Shown piece after piece: positions 7,825 to 15,963 of a stretch of DNA of 15,963 bases (position 1 is its first letter; every line of letters begins with the position of its first letter). The notes under the pieces are model-generated. The model was not told the DNA's origin. It saw only the letters and a program-made list of their open reading frames with translations, and made no database searches. The translations under genes and the position numbers were made by a program. Source of the DNA: Campylobacterales bacterium (lineage in GTDB: Bacteria > Campylobacterota > Campylobacteria > Campylobacterales > Arcobacteraceae); assembly GCA_019752775.1 (NCBI GenBank), contig JAIELU010000213.1, positions 1 to 15,963 on the forward strand. Reading direction: 5' to 3'.

Positions 7825-10464
7825 TTAAAGTTTAATTATTACTTGATTTCTTCCATTATTTTTTGCTTCATATAGAGCATCATCTGCTCGTTTGAAACAA
7901 TCTTCTATTTTTTCATTTTCATGATAATTTGTTGAACCAATTGAACAAGTAATATGTTCAATACCCTCAAAAGAATACTCAGATATTGTATTTCGTATAT
8001 TTTCTAAAACTTTTTTTGCATTATCTACTGATTTAACTTTTATTAATAATAAAAATTCTTCGCCACCCCATCTTATGAGCAAATCATCTTTTCTTGAGGA
8101 CTTTTGAATAACTTTCACAAATTGTTTTAAAACTTTATCTCCAACATCATGTCCATAAGTATCATTTACTTTTTTGAAAAAATCTATATCTAATATTGAA
8201 AGAAATACTAAATTATCCTCTTTTGTATATTCATTTATTATCAATTTATAGTGAGTTTCAAAATATTCTCTATTATAAGCACCTGTCAGTTTATCATGTG
8301 TTGATTTATTTTCTAATTGGATTTGTTTTAATATTGTATCACTTATATCTGTAAGCGAAATTAGATATTGTTCATCCTCTAATTCAACTATTGAAACATT
8401 AAAAACTTTTGTAATTAAAGTATTAGGATGTGAAATAGAGACTATTCTTTTTTCAGATTTTAATTTTAAGATATTTTCAATCCAACTATTATTATCAATA
8501 ATTTTCCCTAAATGAAAATATAACTCTTCTTCAATAAATGTTTGAGCAAGGCATGAATGTCTTTCTTGAAATTCTTTCAAATTTTTACAATCAAAAAAAT
8601 CAAGAAAGAATCTATTTGCAAAAATAGATTCTTTCTCATTTACAATAAATATCATATTTGGTTGAATATCTAAAATAGTATTTATAAACTTTTTTTGGTC
8701 AGATAATCTTGAATTTAATAATTTTAATTTTGCATAAAAAAATATTCCAAATAAAAATATCAAAATAAAAGGAGTAATAATTTGCCAAAGTAAAGTGTAA
8801 TCAACACCTTTTTCATACATAGTTGAAGCCCATTTATCAGTCAATTCTTTTTTTTCTAAAGGAGTTATATTATTTATTACCTTTTGTAAAATATTAAATA
8901 AAACTTCGTCATTATTTCTAATACCTATTGCAAATTCTAATTCATCATTAGTTTTTCCTGCAATTTTTAAATCATTAAAATATTCTGTTTGAATTTGATA
9001 AGAAACACTATATAAACTGCCAATAAATCCATAAACTTTCCCTGTATTTAATTGCTTTAAGCCCTCTTGAGTATTTTCAACTTCTACAATATTTAGATTA
9101 GGATATTTATTTCTAAAAAATTCAATATTTACATAATTTTTTGAAATAGCAATTTTTTGATTTTTCAAATCTTCTAATTTATTAATAAAAGGAACATCTA
9201 ACTTTGTTGCAACAACAAGCGGAACTTTGAAAATAGTTGATGTTAATTTCAATTCACTTTGTTTGCTATGAGTATTGATTATTAAAGATTGAAAATCACA
9301 CTTACCATTTTTTATAAAATCTAAAACTTCATTTTGAGAAGTTGTTTTAATTAATTCAAATTTTGTAGATAAATTCTTCTCTATAATCGCATAATAATCA
9401 GCTGCCATTCCTTTATATTTATTATCATTTTCCATTTTTTCAAAAGGTAACCAATTTGAATTAATACACATTTTAAGTGGTTGTTTCTCTTCTAAATAAA
9501 TCTTTTCTTCAGAATTTAAACTTGAACCAGTAGTTAAATTCTCATAAATTAAGTTATTAAAATTTATGTTATTTTTTGCTAATCCTAAAAGTTTATATAT
9601 ATTATAAATTTTTTCTAACTTTTCAGCATCAGTTTTCCCTAATTCATTAGTATTGTAATATGCTAATTTTTTTAGTTCATTTGCTTCATAAACTAGAGCT
9701 TCTTTAGATCTTTTTTGTGGATTATATTCATTATAAATTATTTCTACACTCTCATTTATATTTGAGAAGGCATATTCCCAACCTTTTAATGAAGCTTCTC
9801 TAAACTTTTTTACTTCATTTTCATTATTTTGTAGATATTTTTTACTCGTAGTTAAAATATCACTGTAAAAATCAAAGCCATAATCCTTTGGATTAAAAAT
9901 AACAGGATTTCCACCCAACTCTTTTAAAGTAAAAGGCTCATTTGAAATATAAGATGCAATTAAATCAGTTTTTTTATCTATTAAATCTTTAGTATTAAAA
10001 GATGCTTCTTGAGTAACTAAATCTTCAAGCTTAATTCCATGGGAAAACATCATAGATAATAGTGATACATCAGCACCTAAATCACCTGAAGTCATAATTC
10101 TTTTATTTTTTAAATCACCTAAAGAAGTAATACCTGAATTTTTATCAGTTAAAAGAATCAATGGACTTGATTGGAATATTGTTGCTAAATAAATAAGCTC
10201 TTTACCTTTTGAAATATCAATCATTGATGTTGGACGAGTAACCGCATACTCTATTTTATTTTCATCTAAATCTTTAATAACATCAAGTTTTGATTCGAAC
10301 TCTTTTAAAGTAACATCTAAATTTATATCTTTATAAAATCCCTTCTCTTTTGCGATTATATATCCCGCAAATTGGAATTGATATTTCCAAGGAAGTTGCA
10401 ATGTTACTTCTTTTGAAAATAACAATGAATATGTAAAAATAATTATAATTAAGAGCTTTTTCAC
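7825..10464 (-). CDS. Diguanylate cyclase with two periplasmic solute-binding domains and PAS
   Basis: Inner-membrane sensor making cyclic di-GMP. From the GTG at 10464 it has 879 residues: signal/anchor helix 1-17; NMT1/THI5-like binding domain about 18-250 (LQLPWKYQFQFAGYIIAKEKGFY); a second binding domain of the SBP_bac_3 type about 328-550; TM helix about 557-578; PAS-like domain about 590-705; GGDEF domain from about 722. The active site is GGEEF (800-804), preceded by DIDFFKKVNDTYGHD. An RxxD inhibitory site (RKDD, 791-794) lies five residues upstream of GGEEF, so an active, product-inhibited cyclase is expected. GTG is chosen because it gives a clean signal peptide (KKLLIIIIFTYSLLFSKE) and has AAAAGG ten bases upstream; a TTG at 10500 is the alternative. 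The ligand is unknown. Confidence 0.9.
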   Translation of the reverse strand: MKKLLIIIIFTYSLLFSKEVTLQLPWKYQFQFAGYIIAKEKGFYKDINLDVTLKEFESKLDVIKDLDENKIEYAVTRPTSMIDISKGKELIYLATIFQSSPLILLTDKNSGITSLGDLKNKRIMTSGDLGADVSLLSMMFSHGIKLEDLVTQEASFNTKDLIDKKTDLIASYISNEPFTLKELGGNPVIFNPKDYGFDFYSDILTTSKKYLQNNENEVKKFREASLKGWEYAFSNINESVEIIYNEYNPQKRSKEALVYEANELKKLAYYNTNELGKTDAEKLEKIYNIYKLLGLAKNNINFNNLIYENLTTGSSLNSEEKIYLEEKQPLKMCINSNWLPFEKMENDNKYKGMAADYYAIIEKNLSTKFELIKTTSQNEVLDFIKNGKCDFQSLIINTHSKQSELKLTSTIFKVPLVVATKLDVPFINKLEDLKNQKIAISKNYVNIEFFRNKYPNLNIVEVENTQEGLKQLNTGKVYGFIGSLYSVSYQIQTEYFNDLKIAGKTNDELEFAIGIRNNDEVLFNILQKVINNITPLEKKELTDKWASTMYEKGVDYTLLWQIITPFILIFLFGIFFYAKLKLLNSRLSDQKKFINTILDIQPNMIFIVNEKESIFANRFFLDFFDCKNLKEFQERHSCLAQTFIEEELYFHLGKIIDNNSWIENILKLKSEKRIVSISHPNTLITKVFNVSIVELEDEQYLISLTDISDTILKQIQLENKSTHDKLTGAYNREYFETHYKLIINEYTKEDNLVFLSILDIDFFKKVNDTYGHDVGDKVLKQFVKVIQKSSRKDDLLIRWGGEEFLLLIKVKSVDNAKKVLENIRNTISEYSFEGIEHITCSIGSTNYHENEKIEDCFKRADDALYEAKNNGRNQVIIKL
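8593..8636 (-). terminator. Terminator-like perfect hairpin inside the cyclase gene
   Basis: AGAAAGAATCTATTT (8603-8617) and AAATAGATTCTTTCT (8622-8636) form a perfect 15-bp inverted repeat with a 4-base loop. On the minus strand it is followed after TGA by seven T (8593-8599). It falls in codons about 610-621, at the start of the PAS domain. Its form is that of an intrinsic terminator, though the stem is AT-rich and ribosomes would normally cover it. Confidence 0.5.
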
Positions 10465-10545
10465 TAGGTTTTTACCTTTTAATTCTATTTGAATATTCAA
10501 TTTTTCAACTATTTATATGTTTCTACTTATAAAAATGAAGCTTGT

Positions 10546-10551
10546 ATTATA
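10546..10551 (-). promoter_or_regulatory. Candidate -10 box for the cyclase gene
   Basis: TATAAT preceded directly by TG on the minus strand (TTATGTATAATAC). It would give a leader of about 75 nt before the GTG at 10464. No -35 was recognised. Confidence 0.45.
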
Positions 10552-10586
10552 CATAAATCATAATTAATACTTATTTGATTTATTAT

Positions 10587-10684
10587 TTGTTAACAATTTT
10601 TATCTTTTATTTAATTATGAACAAAAGTTAATATTCTATTCATTCTGCTTTCATATTCAAATCTTATTATTCTTAAAATAATAA
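10587..10684. promoter_or_regulatory. Possible operator sites in the divergent intergenic region
   Basis: Three symmetric elements lie in the 194-bp gap. TTGTTAACAA (10587-10596) is a perfect palindrome. TGAAC-AAAA-GTTAA (10618-10631) differs at one base from TTAAC-N4-GTTAA, the site reported for the Crp/Fnr-family NssR regulator in Campylobacter. TTATTATT-CTTAA-AATAATAA (10664-10684) ends just before the permease ribosome binding site. In so AT-rich a region chance matches are easy. A -10 for the plus-strand operon could not be fixed with confidence. Confidence 0.3.
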
Positions 10685-10694
10685 AGGAAAACTA

Positions 10695-11773
10695 TTGATT
10701 TTTCATGCAATAAAAGCCTTGATGGCAAATAAATTAAAAACTACTCTTATTTATTTTAGTCTAATTTTTTCAATTGTTTCTATTTTTTTGATAAGTTCTA
10801 TTTCAAATGGAATAATCACAATGTATTCTTCAATGCTTAAAAGTGACGGTGATATTATCATCACTCAAGCAAAAATTTCTGATACATTTTTTTCAAATGT
10901 AAATATAAATTTAATAGAACGAATAAATAAAATTAATGAAGTAATAGAATCATCAGCTTTAATAGTAGGTGCAAGCCCAGTTGAAAAACTTCCAATTGTT
11001 GCTGTTTATGGCTCAAGTGAAAATAGATTTAAAAATTATAAATTAATTGCAGGGAATTATCCATTAAAAGATGAAGTAATTGTTGGAAAATCCATCTATG
11101 ATCAATTAGTAAATAAAAATGAAATCCAAATTGCAAATAAAACCTTTAAAATCTCTGGAATTTTCAAAAGTGAAATTGGTTTTGAAAATGGGGGAGTTGT
11201 TTTAACTATTAGCGATGCTGGAGAGATTTTTAATAAATCAGCTTCAATGATTATGGTAAATACCAAACTAAACTCAAATATAGAAAATATTATCAAAGAT
11301 ATAAAAGCCTTAGATGAACAGATTGATGCTAAATCAACTCAAAATTTTGTGGATAACTATAATCAATTTAAAATAATAAAAACCTCATCAAATGTTATTT
11401 CGTTTATTGCATTTTCTATGGGATTATTGGGGATTGTAAGTTTAATGAGTATTACAATAAATCAACGAAAAAGTGAATTTGGAATCAAAAGAGCGTTAGG
11501 AATAAGTACTTCAAAAATCGTTTATTCAATCATGACTGAAAGTTTTATTTTAGGAATCACTAGCTTCTTTAGTGCTTTCATAATTTCACATATTGTTTTA
11601 TTTTCAATAAAACATATTTCAAGTTTACAAGGTTATGTAAATGGAGAAATATCAAATGAATTAGCTTTTTATATTTTAGTAACTTCTATTTTTATGGCTA
11701 TTTTTGGCTCAATAATTCCAGCACTAAATGCAGCCAAAACAGATCCTGTTGAATTAATTCAAGGAAATAAAAT

Positions 11774-11777
<4 letters not shown>
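10695..11777 (+). CDS. ABC transporter permease, MacB/LolC (FtsX-like) type
   Basis: Membrane half of a type VII, MacB-like transporter; relatives work by mechanotransmission on periplasmic or envelope substrates. The protein has 360 residues: one N-terminal TM (about 17-38), a periplasmic MacB-core-type domain (about 45-225), then three TMs (about 232-255, 278-305, 322-345) with the conserved NQRKSEFGIKRALG coupling stretch and a PALNAAKTDPVELI tail. The start is TTG with AAAGGA seven bases upstream, which also fits the family's opening (IFHAIKALMANKLKT). It overlaps the ATPase by ATGA. The substrate is unknown; no membrane-fusion or outer-membrane partner is in view. Confidence 0.88.
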
Positions 11778-12380
<603 letters not shown>

Positions 12381-12397
<17 letters not shown>

Positions 12398-13961
12398 TTT
12401 TAGTAATTTTATAGACAAAAACTTCAAAATATCTATTGCATTTTTTGCACTTGGACTTTTTTTTGGAATTGTTTATTCAATAAATCTTTTAGGTTTTAGT
12501 TTAAATTCTGAAACTTTAAATCCAGTAAACATGAGAGCTATTCATATTTCTTTGATGCTTTATGGTTTTATTCCTTTGATGCTTTCATATTTACCTTTTT
12601 TACTTATAAATAAAGAAGTTGGTTTTGATAAAGAGGGTCTTAGATACTTAAATCTATATACTATTTTTTGGTATATCTTTTTGGTTTTTATGGTTGTAAG
12701 TTTGCTTTTAGGAAAAAATAGAGGTTTGACTTTTTATGATTTTGCTTATGAACTGAACTTTTTATTGGCAATTGCAGGAATTTTTTATATCTTAGCTTTA
12801 TATAAATTTATTAAACTTTATAAGACTCTTCCTTTATGGATAAAAGTATGTTTAAGTGTTGTAACAATCGCTCCAATAACACTTTTAATTTTAATGAACC
12901 CAATTATTGGACAAGTTGAAAGTACAGTAACTGGACCTCATGGAGATAATACTTTAGGAATGAGTTTGGCTTTACTTCCTATTTATTATCTAATTATCAA
13001 ACTATTAAATGATGGAGAATTTAAAGCTAGATGGAATATTTTATGGATTATTCCAACACTTTTTTATTTTGGGACAGTTTTATATAGAATATTTTTTGAA
13101 CCACTTACTTACAATCAAGAGTGGGTTGCCCAATATCTGACGCTTTTATATGTTCCACTTTTATATAGATGGTTTAAAGATAGCAATATTCAATCACATG
13201 CAAAAAAAGCTCTATTGATTTCAATATTAGCTTTTTTGTTTGTGGATATTGAAGGGAATATTATTTTTATTCCGGAAATCAGATGGTTATTTCACAGAAA
13301 TGATTTAGTTGTTGCTCATGCACATGTTGCGATGGGAATATCTGTATTTTTTATGGTTGTTTCAATGTTTATAAATAGTATAAAAGAACTTCAAAAATCT
13401 ATCTATTTAAATAGTTATCTATTTGCACTTTTAGGAATATTTATAGTTTTATCAATTTCAGGATTTACTGAAGCGGGATTTTTAAATATTCCAACTCAAA
13501 ATCTTTGGGTTTTAAGAACTATTTTTGGATGTTTTACTTTTATTTTTATATCTGCATTTATACAATTAGGTATTAAAACAAAAACTTATTCAAAAATAGA
13601 ACTTTATAATATTGCTGGAATTTTAAGTGATGGCGTAGGTGGAGTATTTTTGATTTTACTTGCTAGTTTTATTTATCCTTTAATTGGATTTAGTTTTAGT
13701 GGAGTTTACGAATATGTAGTTTTTGCTTTTGTTAGTATGACTGGAATCATTCATTATATGGCTTTGAAAAATCCATCAAGCCAAGTGGTTTTAATGAACT
13801 TAACAGTGATTATTAGAGTATTTGCAAGTTCAGTTTTTTTCGCTCTTTTTGCAAGCGGAAAACTAGGATATGAAGCCTTAGCTATTTGTTTATTTGACTT
13901 AAGTTTTGTGTTTGTTTATTTAATCTATTTTTATCAAAAGGAGTTTTTATGCAAAGATTAA
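12381..13961 (+). CDS. Heme-copper oxidase subunit I-like membrane protein lacking CuB ligands
   Basis: 526 residues with about 14 membrane helices, resembling cbb3-type CcoN and NorB. The helix II heme ligand is seen as MRAIH (His55), and the helix X pair as VVAHAHVAMG (His313, His315). By eye, GDNTLGMSL (188-196) aligns with the CcoN GHNAVGF stretch, putting Asp189 where the first CuB His should be. The segment before TYNQEWVAQ (243-251) shows no His-His pair; His187 is the only nearby His. It is therefore likely a heme protein without CuB, not a standard oxidase or NO reductase. The start is uncertain: ATG 12381 overlaps the ATPase by 17 bases, while TTG at 12390 has AAAGGA at better spacing. 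Confidence 0.75.
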
Positions 13962-14917
13962 TTTTAATATTATTTATAGCAAGTGAACTTTGTTATTACT
14001 TACTAATTGCTCAAACAGGAGTTGTTGAATACTTTTCTTCAAATTTATTTTTAATAGCACCACTTCCAATAGGAGGAATTATTGGTTCATTACTGGTTTC
14101 ATACATAAAAATTGATTTTAAAAATAAAATATCTCTATTTTTAACTATTCAATTAATTATGAGTTGTTTATATCCAAATTTCAATATGTTAACTTTATTT
14201 ATTTTAGGATTTGCAGTTGGAAGTTTAGCTCCGCTTATTATAAATGAAATCAAAAAAACATCTCTACTAGAACTTGGTCTTGCACTTAGTGTTTCTTATG
14301 TTACAGGAACTTTATTATTTAACTATGAAGTTGAAGCAAGGGGAATTATTGCAATTACATTAACAACAATTACATTAATTGCTTCAAGATTTCTACCAAC
14401 AAATGAACCTATAAAAAAATCAAATCAAGAATTTGCTTTATTAATGATGGTTTTATGGGTATTTTTGGATTCAGCTCTTTTTGAATCGCTTTCAAGGGAT
14501 ATTACAATTTCCATTTGGAGAGATGGTTTTACATTTCAAATTGCACTATTTCATATAATTGGAGTTTTTTCTGCACTATTTTTCAAAATTGAAAAAAATC
14601 AAAAAAGTCTATTTATTTTGACTTTATTTGCAGCTTCATATCTATTTTATTTTTTAAGGGAGGGATTTATTTTATCAATAGTTTATCCATTTGTAATATC
14701 TTATTACAATGTAGTAATTTTACAAACTATCGCAAAAAAAGATTTTAAAACTATTACATTTTATATGATTGCAATTGGTTGGATGGCTTCTGGTGCTGGG
14801 CTTTTTGTAGCAATAGCTAATTTAATTTTATTTGTTCCAATTGTTTTATTATTAGCAATATTTAAAATAATGATAAGCGAATATAAACCAAATAACAAGG
14901 AGATGAAATATGTTTAA
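13949..14917 (+). CDS. Polytopic membrane protein, MFS-like, function unknown
   Basis: 322 residues, almost entirely hydrophobic, with about 12 predicted helices in two groups of six separated by a polar linker near 150-160 (LPTNEPIKKSNQEF). That layout is typical of the major facilitator superfamily, but the usual MFS loop motifs are not clear and the loops are very short, so the family call is an inference. The start ATG has a strong AAAGGAG five bases away and overlaps the oxidase-like gene by 13 bases. Only one His (FQIALFHIIG) lies in a helix, so it is unlikely to bind heme alone. It may be a partner subunit or a transporter for the same complex. Confidence 0.75.
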   Translation: MQRLILILFIASELCYYLLIAQTGVVEYFSSNLFLIAPLPIGGIIGSLLVSYIKIDFKNKISLFLTIQLIMSCLYPNFNMLTLFILGFAVGSLAPLIINEIKKTSLLELGLALSVSYVTGTLLFNYEVEARGIIAITLTTITLIASRFLPTNEPIKKSNQEFALLMMVLWVFLDSALFESLSRDITISIWRDGFTFQIALFHIIGVFSALFFKIEKNQKSLFILTLFAASYLFYFLREGFILSIVYPFVISYYNVVILQTIAKKDFKTITFYMIAIGWMASGAGLFVAIANLILFVPIVLLLAIFKIMISEYKPNNKEMKYV

Positions 14918-15437
14918 ATTACTAGTAATATTAAGTTTAAGTCTATTTGCAAGTGCAAATAGTTTAATTGTGCAAAATGGCGAAATAAAAGCGCACACAG
15001 AGGTTTTTGCAGATGGACAAATAAATCCAAGTACAAAAAATTTAAAAGCTGATTTAACAATTGAAAATACAATTGAATCAATCAAAGGTAAAATTTATTT
15101 TGAAACTCTAACTCTAATAAGTGAAAAAAAAGATAGAGACTCAAATATGTATAAATTATTAAATGAAGAAAAATTCAAAACAATCTCTTTTGATATTAAA
15201 AGTATCACAAGAAATGAAAATGATTACGAGATAAAAGGAGCTTTAACATTAAATGGTGTTACAAAAAATATAAAAGCAAAAATAATTATCACTCAACAAA
15301 ATAATGAGATTTTATTAAATGGAGGTTTTTCATTTAATCTTACAGATTTTAATTTAGAACCACCAAAAATGGTTTTTTTAACTGTTAGAAATCAAATAGA
15401 TATTTCTTATATCATCTCATTAAATGAAGTAAAATAG
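14910..15437 (+). CDS. YceI-family periplasmic protein
   Basis: YceI proteins are lipocalin-like barrels; characterised members bind polyisoprenoids such as quinone-like lipids. The 175 residues begin with a signal peptide cut near SANS (about residue 17). They show the family's features: a TEVFADGQI-like first strand pair, KDRDSNMYKLL followed by KFKTISFDI, and KGALTLNGVTKNIKA. The start ATG has AAGGAG seven bases upstream and overlaps the previous gene by eight bases. In E. coli yceI neighbours a cytochrome b561 gene. Here the neighbour is an oxidase-like, probably heme-binding membrane protein, suggesting a similar quinone or isoprenoid link. Confidence 0.87.
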   Translation: MFKLLVILSLSLFASANSLIVQNGEIKAHTEVFADGQINPSTKNLKADLTIENTIESIKGKIYFETLTLISEKKDRDSNMYKLLNEEKFKTISFDIKSITRNENDYEIKGALTLNGVTKNIKAKIIITQQNNEILLNGGFSFNLTDFNLEPPKMVFLTVRNQIDISYIISLNEVK

Positions 15438-15893
15438 ATGTTACAAAAACTTATTTTATCAATGATGGTTTGCATTTATGCAAATGCAGGTACATTAAAA
15501 ATAGATGATAAAATAAGTACTTTTTCACTAGTAAATCAGTTTGATAAAATTCATACTATTACTAGTGAAACTTCAATAATTATGGTTACTTTTCAAAATG
15601 AAACTGCAAATCTTGTAAATGATTTTTTATCATCAAAAAATAGTGATTTTTTAGATAAAAACCATACCATTTTTATAAATAATATTTCATACACTCCTTC
15701 AATTATTGTAAAAATGTTTACAATTCCAAAAATGAGAGATTATAAATATGATATTTTATTAATTTACAATAAAAATAATAAAAAATTCATAGAGAAAGAG
15801 AAGAAAATTAGTATTTATTTTATAGAAAATGGTTCAGTAAAAGATATTAAATTTATATCATCTATATATGAATTAGAAGGAGTTTTTAAATGA
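15438..15893 (+). CDS. Small secreted protein of unknown function
   Basis: 151 residues with a signal peptide (KLILSMMVCIYANA, cut near ANA-GT, residue 17). The mature part opens KIDDKISTFSLVNQFDKIHTI, followed by a hydrophobic strand (SIIMVTFQNE) and later YDILLIYN. This spacing resembles thioredoxin-like periplasmic proteins (YtfJ/AhpC-TSA style), but the mature protein has no cysteine, so thiol chemistry is ruled out if the fold is right. The ATG directly follows the YceI stop codon (TAGATG) with no good ribosome binding site, so translation probably depends on the gene before it. Family not recognised with confidence. Confidence 0.75.
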   Translation: MLQKLILSMMVCIYANAGTLKIDDKISTFSLVNQFDKIHTITSETSIIMVTFQNETANLVNDFLSSKNSDFLDKNHTIFINNISYTPSIIVKMFTIPKMRDYKYDILLIYNKNNKKFIEKEKKISIYFIENGSVKDIKFISSIYELEGVFK

Positions 15894-15963
15894 CCCTTTC
15901 TAATGTTCAAACAATTGATATATTTGTAAATAGTGCAAAACTAAATGATTTAAAAATTTTGCA
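15890..15963 (+). CDS. Start of a further gene in the operon (3' end beyond window)
   Basis: ATG overlaps the TGA of the preceding gene (ATGA) and has AAGGAG eight bases upstream. Twenty-four codons are visible, beginning MTLSNVQTIDIFVNSAKLND. There is no signal peptide, so a cytoplasmic product is likely; nothing more can be said. Confidence 0.7.
   Translation, partial: MTLSNVQTIDIFVNSAKLNDLKIL

Overview
This AT-rich window reads as a chromosomal segment of an Arcobacter-like member of the Campylobacterota. The grounds are codon use dominated by A/T, AAAGGA-type ribosome binding sites, TATAAT-like -10 boxes without an obvious -35, frequent TTG/GTG starts, and the style of the GlmS, MetK, AccD and SBP-PAS-GGDEF proteins. 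Genus is inferred from general resemblance, not from a search.

Left part (1-10464, all minus strand, so transcription runs right to left). In order of transcription: a membrane-anchored diguanylate cyclase with two periplasmic binding-protein domains; an inositol-monophosphatase family enzyme (suhB-like); glmS; a likely intrinsic terminator; metK behind an unusual repeated leader; then a tight run of accD, a ThiE-like gene and rlmH. A two-TM membrane protein follows, with its own probable promoter, and overlaps by one base a tRNA-dihydrouridine synthase gene that runs off the left edge. Most of this is housekeeping: SAM synthesis, fatty acid synthesis, amino sugar synthesis, thiamine, and rRNA/tRNA modification.

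Right part (10695-end, plus strand). Six genes overlap or abut, so they look like one operon transcribed divergently from the cyclase. They are a MacB/LolC-type ABC permease and its ATPase, a heme-copper-oxidase-fold polytopic protein, a 12-TM MFS-like protein, a secreted YceI-family lipocalin-like protein, a small secreted protein of unknown function, and the first codons of one more gene. The oxidase-like protein keeps the heme-type histidines but, in a by-eye alignment, lacks the CuB histidines. It may therefore be a di-heme or electron-transfer membrane protein and not an oxidase or NO reductase. Its pairing with YceI recalls the known cytochrome b561-YceI pairing. This operon is the best candidate for an undescribed system.

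Other structures worth attention are six copies of a GGAAAACAA-type repeat at the metK start, which create competing start codons in all three frames, and a perfect 15-bp inverted repeat followed by seven T inside the cyclase gene, which looks like an intragenic terminator. The 194-bp divergent intergenic region also holds possible operator sites. No tRNA, rRNA, IS element or CRISPR array was seen.
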